Source: Calliopum simillimum (lineage: Eukaryota > Arthropoda > Insecta > Diptera > Lauxaniidae). Taken from it: 64,000 nt of DNA. Location: the NCBI GenBank assembly GCA_951812925.1, contig OX638368.1, positions 81,946,909 to 82,010,908 of the forward strand. Reading direction: 5' to 3'. This document shows positions 35,101 through 47,100 of this stretch, piece after piece; positions within the stretch are counted from its first letter, which is position 1, and every line of letters begins with the position of its first letter. A program made the translations under genes and the position numbers. A model generated the notes under the pieces. The model was not told where the DNA came from. It was given only the letters and a program-made list of their open reading frames with translations, and did not search any database.

Positions 35101-38100
35101 CTTTAAGCAACACCGTTCTTCTGATCTTCTTTTAAAATATAAAAAAGCCAACGCGTTGTTCAGACTTCATGCAAAAATCGCAAAAAAACAATGCTTCAAA
35201 GATTTCACAAGTAAAATCAATCCACAATCTACTCCGAAAAAAATCTGGAACGACATCAAAACAATAGCAGGCAACCATAAACAAACCTCCATAGCATATC
35301 TCAATACAACTAATGGTCCAATAACTTCACCAGTAGCCATAGCAAACTGTTTTGCCACACAATTTTCCAACACCTCATCAGACTTTATATTCTCCCCACA
35401 ATTTTTAGCCGAAAAAAATATCCTTCGCAGTGCTGTATATCATCAAACACGGTTATCACTTTCAGCAAAACAAATAGAAAGTGACATTTCTGTTTCTGAA
35501 TTCACATTCATTATTTCTTCCCTAACAGGCACAACCCCCGGCTCTGATAGAATTCCCTACATGTTTCTTAAAAATTTACCCAATCCAGTTCGTTCCAGAT
35601 TAATTAATCTTTACAACCATATCCTGCAACACAGCAGTATCCCATTCGAGTGGAAAACTGCTGCTGTTGTCCCAATACCCAAACCTAACAAACCACTAAA
35701 CAATATAGAAAACTACAGGCCTATATCCCTTCTGTCTTGTGTTGGTAAAGTACTTGAGAAAATCGTGGCTGTTAGATTAATGTGGTTTGCAAGGAAAAAT
35801 AAGCTGATAAGCCCAAACCAAGTGGCATATAAAACCGGTCAAAGCTCAATTGATTCATTACTTCACCTTGATAATTTTATTTTAAATGCGTTAGCGAGCA
35901 AAAACCATGTCTCCATTCTAACATTAGACTTTGAAAAGGCTTTTGACCGCGTCGGAGCCCATGTTGTTTTAAGACAATTAGAGAAATGGAAAGTGGGACC
36001 AAAAATGTTCAACTATGTAAAAAACTTTTTAACTAATAGAAACCTAGTAGTCAAAACCAACAACGTCTTATCTGAAAGAAAGCCACTTGATAATGGAATC
36101 CCACAAGGATCACCATTATCTGTAACACTCTTCATTATAGCTTTTGATGAAATTAGCAAATTAATCTCAAAGCATAAAGGCTTAGACCACAGTTTATACG
36201 CAGATGATGTTATTTTATTCTCTAAAAACAGTAACTTAACAGTTTTGAAAGATACTTTTGCAAGTATCTTAGATGATCTCTCAGAATGGTCTCTGTACTC
36301 TGGAGCTAAAATTTCATTTCAAAAAAGTAATATTTTGCACATATGTAGAAAAACCAGTTGTAATAATATCAGTATTTCTTATAATAATACAATCATTCCA
36401 AATGTAAATAAGCTAAGAATTTTAGGATTAATCATTGACTCTAAATATACATTTGAACATCATTGTAAATATATAAGGGACAGTATAGCAAGAAGACTAA
36501 ACATTATTAAATATTTATCCTCAAAGAATTGCTGTATCCATCCAACTTGTTTAACTAACGTATCCAGAGCGCTTATCTTAAGTAAAATAGACTACGGCCT
36601 ATCCATTTACGGTCACTGCGCTAAAAGCAATTTGAAACAACTTAACGCTCCGTACCATGCCTCTGTTCGAAGAAGCCTTAGAGCCTTCCCAACAACGCCA
36701 ATTAAAAACATTTTAACGGAAGCTGGATTTCCGACTATCGCAACAAGGACTAAAATCTTAACCCTTAAGCTCGTACCAAAGTTGTTCCGTACGTATAACT
36801 CAATTTTGTTCAACGAACTTAAAAAACTTATAACACGAAAACGGACACCAAAACGACCGTCAACAATTTCGCGCTGCGTGAATTATATGGTAAACTTGGA
36901 ACTTCCACTCAAGCCTACACTTATCCTATCGCCTCCACATCCGCCATGGTCCTTAAACTCAGCTTCATTTATCGCAACTTTAGCTAATTTGTCCAAACAA
37001 AAAACAACGCCATCAATTTACAAGCAGCTGTTCTTGCAAGAAAGAAGCAAACTTTTGTCAGCTTCTTGGAGCTTTCTCTTCACAGATGGGTCCAAAACAG
37101 ATAATTACACATCATTTGCTGTAATCAAAGAATGTGGAACCATCATTAATAACGGGCTGCTCTTCAATGTTTGCTCCATTTTCACTGCAGAAACTTTAGC
37201 AGTCTTTAACGCAGTTAAATACGCACAGATGACTAGTGGAAAGTTCATTATATGTACAGATAGCCAATCTTGTTTTAACTCTGTCCGATCGCTTAATAAC
37301 AACAGCTACCTTATCTCTTCTATTAGAAATATATTACATGTGACCCCAAATAAAATAAAACTTATGTGGATACCTGGGCACACTGCTATACAAGGAAACC
37401 TACTAGCCGACTCTGCTGCTAAAAAAGTCCATTTGTCTCCAAGCCCAATCTATCCCATCTTTGAAAAAAAAGATATATTGCGTGTTATCGCAGCTAACAA
37501 TTATTTAACGAAATTGGAAGAATGGCGTAATTACCAACATCATTATTCTGTTTACAACAGTGATGGAATTAAAGCGGTGTACCCATCATCAGTTCCCTAC
37601 TTCAAGATTAAACCGTTTTGTCGCTTACGTTTGGGTCACACAATAATCACACATAGCCATTTGTTATCCGAAACTCCCGGTCCCCCTAACTGCCCATTCT
37701 GTGACTCACCACATGTAACAATAATACATCTCCTAGACTTATGCCCACATTTCTGTAGCTTACGACTAAATATTTTTAAAAACAATACCCCCAGTCATTT
37801 CCTAAAAACTATTAATATAGAAAGCATATCTTTGATTTACGATTATATCTCACAAACTCAAATTATCAAACTACTATAGACATAAATATTCCTAAATTGT
37901 TACTTTAATAATTTTTTATATTATATTACAAATACAATGTATTTTTGAATCTTTTTGTTTTATAAAGCGAGCCGAAAGCCTTTGTTGCTAGAGCTGCCTA
38001 TATGCAATTATATAATAATTCATTATTATGTAAGTTATTAATAAATAAATAAAATAAATAAATATATATTGTGAATAAATAACAAATTTCCCCTTAAAAT

Positions 38101-41100
38101 GTTTTCAAAAAATGTAAACATTTCAAATTTTTTCATATGAATTTCAAAAAATATTTGAATTTATTTCAATCTGCCAGTTAAATTTTAACTCAAAAAATTG
38201 TGCCAGTTAAAGTTAACTGAACGTAAGAGTTTATAACTTCACATTGAGAAAACAATTTTATTCAAATTTACAGCAACTTGAAAGTCCTTATCTTTGCCTT
38301 TAAAACCTAATTTAAATAATGGTGGTATCTTTTTATTCCTCAAAGATATCCTAACCTAAAAAGACACAAAAGTGCAAAAAAACCCGTTTAGCCAATATTT
38401 CGGGCTACGATATCTCTTAGAAGCACGAAGATATAAACATAATTTAAATTAGGTTTTAAAGAAAGAGATCAGGGCTTTCAAGTATGTACTTTAACCACAT
38501 TTAACGAATAAATGATATGTTACATAGTTATATAGCTTCAAAAAATGGCAAAAAACGACTTTTTTTGGTTTTTAGGTTAGAATATCTCAAAAACTATACA
38601 TGATAGAGAAATTCTGAGGTCGGATTCGCGTTTCAGCAAAACACATCGAATGTGATTATTTTGATTTTTGTTTAATATAGTTAAAAAAAAAATTTTTATT
38701 TTTTTTGTATGGGAAAATACTATCGCAAAACACATCGAATGTGATTATTTTGATTTTTGTTTAATGTAGTTAAAAATATTTTTTTTATTTTTTTTGTATG
38801 GGAAAATGCCCCAATTGAAAAAGGGATTATCTCAAAATTTAGTCGAGGAGTCACAAGTGAAAATTTTTTTATACATCATTTAAACGACGAGTAAACACAA
38901 TCTGGAAAAAAATTTTATGTGCTACGACGTTCGATTTATTGGCCCTATGCTCTTCCTAGGAGTTAAAGGAGAATACATACATACATACACGACGTTCGAT
39001 TTAAAACGGGTTAAGGCACGCCGTGAAACACAATCGCCTACAATCGATGAAATAGTGAAAGCTATCCAAAGCATGAAAAACAACAAGGCCGCCGGTATAG
39101 ACCAAATAACAGCTGAACTGCTAAAAGCATGCCCTATTACACCAGCTAAGATTCTTCATCCTCTGATTTCCAGAATCTAGAGTGAAGAGCGTTTGCCAGA
39201 AGATTGGCTGCATGGCATGCTAGTCAAATTGCCGAAAAAAGGTGACCTAAGCGAGTGCCGAAATTATAGAGGAATAACTTTGCTCTCAGTACCATCAAAA
39301 GTACTGACAAAAGTGCTTCTAAACAGGGTAAGCGAAAAGCTTGATTCGGCCATCCGAAGGCAACAAGCAGGATTCCGGCCAAATCGATCATGCGTGGATC
39401 AAATCAACACCCTTAGAATAATTGTCGAACAATCATGTGAGTGGCGTGCTGCGCTTCAACTTGTCTTCGTAGACTATAGCACTGCCTTCGACAGTGTCTC
39501 CCGAGAAAACATCTGGGTTTCACTGCAGCGAAGAGGTATTGCCGCAAATGCCATAAACTTAGTACGTGCACGATATGAAGGCTTTAAATGCAGTGTGTTA
39601 CACAACGGGTTGTTGTCACCGACATTCACCACTGTCACCATCTCTCTTCCTTATCGCTCTTGACGATATCCTAGATAAAGCTCTTAATAAGGCCAAAAGA
39701 GGTATCTAATTGAACTTTACCGAACATCTAGAAGATCTCGACTCGGGGTGTTTACTATCACCATCTCTCTTCCGATAGATAGTACCCACAGTTAAAAATT
39801 TCCGGTGTCACGCCTCCATGCAAGACAAGGTGAAGCGCTCTGGGATATGCTAGTATTATATAGAAAAAATAAATACTTTTTTCAACTTTTAATCAGATTA
39901 GCCAAAACCTTAAGGAATAAGTGTCAAATTTTTCTGGGACGGTCCTATGTTTGATGTTTGCATCAGTGAATTATTTTGTTATGTTTTAATATAGTTTACT
40001 TACAATATGTAGTTAAATGCAATATTTCGAGTAATTTCAGTGCAGTTAGCAATCTGTAGCGCATTTTCGGGACAATCTACAATAGAATGATGCCAAAATG
40101 CTAACAAAGCGTGTTTATTGTGATGTGCCGGCACGCTAGGTTCGGACAATCTAGGATGAAATAGGTCCCACAAAGCCCGCATATATGGTCCTATCTAAAA
40201 ATTTAAGGAATATATTTTTTTTTTTATCAAATTATTGTTTAAACTTATGTTTTTTTTTTATACCATTAATTTCTCAGTCTTTGAAACCATACAATAGCTC
40301 AAAAGGCTAAAGTACGCCGTCAACTTGGTAGTTCCATGAATACCAATATCAGCATAAGATCTGGCTGCCCTTAACAAGCGTAGCAACAAATTTATTATAT
40401 TATGGAGTATGATTTGCGCGTCATTACTTAATTCACTGTAAGAAACATAAAGTCATTGTATGTATTTATGTATATCGTTAAACAAATACCGATAAACATG
40501 AGATGACAATGAAGACAACTTGTGCAAAGAGTGTGTGCGAAAATTGGCCCTAAATGGTTGTGACGGTACTAATGAAACCAACAGATACGCAGCAGCTAGA
40601 AAAGGAAGAAATTATGATTTAAATTTGAATGATAAATGCTAAGAGTAATGCTGTTGCTTACCGTTTCGTACTCGCGAGTTATTATGGGCAAGTAAGAATT
40701 GCTCAACCCAACTTTCTGCCGATTGTAAGATCCATGCGTGAGCAATTTTATTTTTTGGTGCTTGAAATGCAAGCCAATCAAGCGTTGATTGCGGACAATA
40801 TTCTGCTGCATCCCAAACACGTTGTAGCACCAATTGTGAAAAGCATGGCAGGCCTGAAGGACCACCTTGTGTTTCTGTTAAAAGTGTTAGAAGTTTGAAA
40901 AAAGGACCACACAGTTCTGTATGTTTTGTAACTGAAGCAAATAACATTGAAATTATTTGATTAGCTAAACGATCATCCCAACGACAAAGAGCGTGTATTA
41001 AATGTCTGGTCTGATGCGGATTTATATTATCCTTAATTTGCTGATATAGAAATGGAAATCCCTAAAAAAAAGGTTTGAGTCAGTTTATCAATTATATAAT

Positions 41101-44100
41101 TGAGTTAAAAGTTTTTGCATTTTTTTTTTATTTTATTTTATGTACCTTTCCACCTGCAATAGCATTGTAATCTTTTGTTGACAATCGTAACCGAAAATCT
41201 TGGCCTCTGGAACGTTCTACCAAATTCGCCACAAGCGCAATCATTTTATCAAGCGACGCAGGTCTCGTTTTTTCAACAGAAAGAGCTTCATCGGATGAAT
41301 TGTCATCATTATCAGATCCAACATCAATCTAGAATTTATAGAATGATTTTAAATGTTATGGTTGTGCAGATCATAGTACAGATTATTAAATATATGTATG
41401 AGGCATTTCATACGTAGCATTTGGCTTTTGCATCTCTGTTTTTTTTTGAATTTTTTTTTTGTCTTATAGAACTACACCTTTTCAAGTTCAAAATGAGAAA
41501 GTGTAAAATCATAATGAGAATGTGTAAAATTATAATGAGAATAAATTGATAATGAGAAATGTAAATTTATATTGAGAAAATATAAATTAATAATAAGAAA
41601 TGTAAATTCATATTGAGAAAATATAAATTGATAATGAGAAATAGTAAAATGATAATGGGAATCTGTAAATTGATAATGAGAAGTGGAAATTCTTATTGAG
41701 AAAATAAAAATTAATAATGAGAAGATATTAATTCATAATGAGAATATGTTAAATCAAAATTAGAATATAAAAATTCAAAATGAGAAGCTGTTATTTTGTG
41801 AAATAGATGCAAAATTTTTTTATTAAGTGCATCAAAATATCTACTCTCGAGCACTCATATTGTTAAATGCAAATCCTCAAAAACGTGGTTGAGTGTTGTA
41901 CAGCTCTCCATTATTACAGCCGCTGCTCGCACACACCGAGAGCATTATCAGTGGGTATATGAAGATTCGATTTGACATTCATCTTAACTTTAGCACAAAT
42001 GTTCTCAGTAGGAATGAGCATAGGCGAATAAGGACACAGACGCCAGACTGTTGCTTCTCCTGCCGAATGCTCCAGCACTGTTGCGCATATGTTCTAATGA
42101 TTTGGGGCGTTATTGCAAACTATGTATAACTAAGTCTCGTGCATTATTGTATCTTTCTTGTCATCGCTCTATGACCATTCCAGCTCAATTACCATATGTA
42201 TTGGTAGTGAATGAAATATTCTCATTTTGTTTTTACATTTTCTCATTATGAATTTATATCTTCTGATTATCAATTTTTATTTTCTCAATAAGAAATTCTA
42301 CTTCTCATTATCAATCATATTTTCTTATATTTTCTCAATATGAATTTACATTTCTCATTATCAATTTATACTTTCTCAATATGAATTTACAATTCTCAAT
42401 ATCAATTTATATATTCTCATTATAATTTTACACATTCTCATTATGATTTTATACTTTCTCATTATGATTTTACACTTTCTCATTTTGAACTTGAAAAGGT
42501 ATAGTTGAGAATAGCATCCATGATTTTTTTAAAATTTTTTTTTATCAGCCGTTTTAGAGATATAAATTTTTTAAAAACTGAAATGCTGGAAGTGTGTTTA
42601 TTTTGTCTGTACATTATGAAAATTATATAAATTTTGAGACTAGATTTGAAAGTCATTTTACAAGAATCTATATTCCCTGCATTTTTTTTTTTTTTTTTTA
42701 ACGCCTTCATGTATTTATTTTATTCATTTAAAGTTGAAGCCAAACGAGGCCTTGTGATTTGAGATATGACATTTATAATAATTGAAATAAGAATAAAAAA
42801 TAAATAGGGAACGATAATTTACAATTACAAATTTTAATATTGTATGTATATTAAAATTTAAGATTAACTTACACAATCTTGCGTTTTATTTCCCAAATAA
42901 AAGTCGGCCACACTCTTTATGACTCCAATACGTAATAGAAATACAGTTTCCTCATCACCCATGCGTGAAAACTCAAACAAGAGGCTAAAAAATTCAGACA
43001 AATGTCTTAAATGAGCCTTTGCACCATGTTCCATTAGTAAAATTAAAGAACTTATGAAACGAGTTACACAAGAAGCATTTCCCATTATTTCCTTTCCATC
43101 ATCATCTGTTTCAGTCTTAAGATATAAATGAGCATGCGATGATCTAGAACCAAAACATATTAAAAAAAACGAAATAAATAACAACACGAACGTGTCAATA
43201 TACCTTAGACGTTGTATCACATGAATCACAAGCCTCTGAAACATTTGACGAACCATTTGATTTGGACATTGAATAAGAACCTGAACCGGCCACCAAGGTT
43301 CAATAGACATATGCGTTAAAAACCATTCACACGCTTCCTGACTTGCATTAAATTGTTTTGTCAGTAGCTCGACCCATGGCACCATTGTAGGCTAAAAATG
43401 AGATATTTAATATTTGTGAAAATCTCGAAAATTTGTTATCTTCCAACTAACCTTTTCTTTAGCATGTATAAAAGTTTCAATAAAAAATGAAACTGACAAT
43501 TTGGCAGCCATACAAGTAACATCCGTCTGTGCAATAAGTGTTTGAGGAATGTGATTACAAATCTGCCACATAAAACTATAATATTTAAAAACAAAAATTA
43601 ATAAATGATAGATTTTTAAATTTTTAGATGCACAATTTCATAAACGCACTTAAAATATGTATGTTCGAATATATTACGATCTTGTAGAAATTGTCTGTTA
43701 TCCTGCCAAATCCAATCTTCAAGTTCCTTATTAAGCTGTGGTATAGTTCTGCAATTTGTACTGGCATTCCTATCAACCCTAGACGTTAATGCCGCTGTTG
43801 CTATTGCCGCAGCTGCAGAAGTCGAAGCCTGTGGCTCTTTGTTATCGCATGATTTGTTGTCCGATTTACTTTCACTGGATTCATTCTCATCGCTAGGTTT
43901 TTCTATTTCCATGCTTAGCTTAGCCTCATTTAAGCTCATATTATCAGCGGACTCGTCTACCTTCAAGTTCTCTAATGATTTTGTTTCACTTACATCAGCA
44001 CCACATACAGGCATTTCGTCTGTTACACGTTGGCGTAAATGATCCGGCAAACGCCTCTCATAAAACAACATATATGCAGAGTTTGTTTTTTCAAAACTAA

Positions 44101-47100
44101 AATCCAAGTATTTCTCCGTTACAGAGTCGTATGTTTTGCTCTAAAAAGTAGTTAGTAATAAATTCAAAAATAAAACAAAAAAAGTTTGAAATCTTTATGA
44201 AATTTACACTCACTGTCATTTCTCCACCAAAGCATTCAGCAGCTATTTGCGATGGATCGAAAGGTTTCACTTCAGCGTCATTAAACAAAAACCAACGATC
44301 ATGTTGCATAACAGATTTACTACGCTCTTTTATAAAGCTATAGTAATGACCTCCATCAGCTGTGCCTGTGTGAACAGTTACCCCAACGAGCTCATATCTG
44401 GAGAAAATGATATGATCAGATATTATTTACCAAAACTTTATCTAGTAAGTATATAGAAATTAAAGTTTGTGTGTTTGTGTGTTCGTTTTGTGTGGACTCG
44501 AAAACCACTTGACCGATTTCGGTGAATTTATCACAGTATGTTAGGGGAAGGTTATAGTCTAGAAAAATGGGCGGTGCCACGCCTCTAAAAAACAAAACAT
44601 TTTCCTCCGAACATAATCTCATTAACAAATTTCAATCAGGCTTCCGGGCAAAACGGAATTGCACCACTGCGCTGCTAAGGGTTAGTGAGGACATACGTGC
44701 TGGCTTCGACATGGATATGATTGGAGTCATAGTATTTTTAGACTTTTCCAAAGCGTGTTGGCCAAAAAACTTCAACATCAGTTGAGATTTAGTAGTGCTG
44801 CCTGCAGCTTAGTTCAATCATACCTTGTTAATCGAGCACAATATGTATATAGCAACATGAATAGCTCCTCCTCCCTACCGGTGCCTTGTGGTGTTCCCCA
44901 GGGCTCCATTTTAGGCCCTCTTTTATTTACATTTTTCATTGATGATATCTCTAAGTGCTTCATGAAATGCCAGTTTCACATTTATGCTGACGATATTCAG
45001 ATTTATTTGATGTTTCCAAAATCGGATTCAATTACTGCACTTAACAACATGAATAATGAGCTAAGTAAAGTGCACTTGTGGTCCTCTGACAATAATTTAA
45101 CTCTGAACCTTACAAAAACCAAGGCAATGATAACACAGGCCGACAAAATTTGATCAAAGTACATACCCAGAAACCGGACTATATATTTCCGTAGGTTTTC
45201 GATGCGCTGATTCCGAATCTGGTCGCAGAATTGCTCCATCACGTCAGGTTTTTGAGATATCCTAACCTAAAAGTGCCAAAAATGACGATTTTTCTCAATT
45301 TTGAGGTTAAATAGCTCTAAGGATTTTATTTTTCTTGGAAAACTATGAACGATATTTTAAAGAACTAGTCTTCCTCTTTCAAATGCCGTTGAGTTTGTTT
45401 GAATATCTTTTTTTTTCTCTCAGATATGGCATTTTGAAGAATGCATATAAGAGGATTTCCCTATATCTAAAAGTCCGTAGAGGAAACCTTAGCTTGATGC
45501 AGTCGATTTGTTTTGCATTAGGAGATACATAATTTTTTTTAAGGTCTATAAAATTAAGGATTTCTTGTAAAAAAAACTTCCTCTTTCAAATATGAGGCAG
45601 GATTTTGTAATTAAAAAATAATAATAACAACACAGACAACAACATCGACTGCATCAAGCTAAAGTTTCCTCTACGGACTTTTAAATATAGGGAAATCCTC
45701 TTACATGCATTCTTCAAAATGCCATATCTCAGAGAAAAAAAAAGATATTCAAACTAACTCAACGGCATTTGAAAGAGGAAGACTAGTATTTTAAGATGCC
45801 GTTCATAGTTTTCCTACAAAAATCAAATCCTTAGAGCTATTTAACCTCAAAATTGAGAAAAATCGTCATTTTTGGCACTTTTAGGTTAGGATATCTCAAA
45901 AACCTGACGTGATGGAGCAATTCTGCGACCAGATTCGGAATCAGCGCATCGAAAACCTACGGAAATATATAATCTGGTTTCTGGGTATAATTTTTGTCGG
46001 CCTGTGTAATCAATAGAAGTAGAAGCAATATAGTTCTACCTCCACTCATCTTAGACAACTCACCATTAAAATATGTTGATAGCCTAAAAAACCTAGGAAT
46101 TTTCTTCAACAGCAACCTCAGCTGGAATCAACATATTAACAACATCGTTGCAAAAACATACGGTGCCTTACAGGGTCTCAGTCCTGCGACTAAGTTTTTA
46201 TCATCTGAGGTGAAGTTGAAGCTATTCAAATCATTTATTCTACCCCACTTTTACTTTGGCTGCGAGTTATTTGCTGGTATGGATGGAGAGTCTCATAGAA
46301 GGCTTAATGTAGCGTATAATAGCTGTGCAAGGTTTATTTATAATGTTGATAGAGGATCACACATCTCTGAATTGGCAAAACAAGTAATGGGCTGCTCATT
46401 AAAAAATTTAATTAACTACCGCGCAGTATTGTTTTTGTCGAAAGTAATAAAAACTAAAGAGCCGGATTATCTTTTCGAAAAAATAGTTTTTGCACGTGCT
46501 CAAAGGACTGCACAGCTAATAATGCCAAAACATAAATATTTAATTACGTCCCGACAATTTTTTATTCACACTGTGTATCTGTGGAATTTTCTCCCCATCA
46601 ATATTAAACGTGCAAACAATGAGGCCACTTTAAAGCATGGACTTTTTAAGTATTATTCTGGCAATAACTAGTTCGACTTCCTCGCCTTTTCTTTCTCAAC
46701 TTACTCTTTGTTTTTGTTTAGCAATTCTTCTTTTTCCTTCTTTGAATTATAAATAATTATACATATCTAAGATTTTATAAGGACATTTTATGTAGATACT
46801 GAATTATAAGCAATGAATAACCTTCTAAAGCATGTACAAGTCTGAAAAGCTATAGCTTAATTTTGCACTGAATAAATAAATAAATAAATATCTCAAAATT
46901 TTTTTGACGCGTAGAAATGACATTTGGCACATATGTAAAGAGCACTCTGCCAAATAACATAAATAAGAAAAATGGACAAGGCCACGCCCCAAACAAACAA
47001 AATTCGACATTTCTCTGAAACTGTTCTAAGCACATGGATGAAATTTGTTATATATGAATGGGTTTTTTTAAAGGTGGAATAAGTCCACTTTTTCATAAAC

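Larger units (their letters stand above)
32480..38100 (+). mobile_element. full-length I-type LINE with both ORFs intact
   Basis: A 5' leader, ORF1 (32668-34095), ORF2 (34178-37879), a short 3' UTR and a TAA/TAAA-rich tail at about 38035-38070. ORF2 carries endonuclease, reverse transcriptase and RNase H, the I-clade arrangement, and I elements end in TAA-type repeats. Both frames are free of stops, so it is young and possibly active. It is antisense to puf, within the foldback element. Ends are approximate because no clear target duplication was seen. Confidence 0.85.
31481..39025. mobile_element. long inverted-repeat (foldback-like) element, later split by an I-type LINE
   Basis: The outer arms 31481-about 32100 and about 38275-39025 are imperfect inverted copies. 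Both begin CACGGCGTGC at the outside and share blocks such as TTTAAATCGAACGTCGT, the TATGGGAAAATGCCCC block and AGGTTAGGATAT. AAAC flanks both ends (31477-31480, 39026-39029), and removing one copy plus the insert rejoins the LINE frame (RIQT-QSPTIDEI). The right arm contains a tandem duplication near 38635-38800. No transposase is encoded. The original element was about 2 kb; the rest is a LINE inserted in its centre. Confidence 0.8.

Noticed and set aside
41491..42490. CRISPR-like array of short repeats
   Set aside because: Units are contiguous and degenerate with no unique spacers, arms are inverted, and the host is a fly.
45250..45275. CCTAACCTAA as insect telomeric (TTAGG) repeat
   Set aside because: Only two units, found in foldback arms as part of a longer non-telomeric block.
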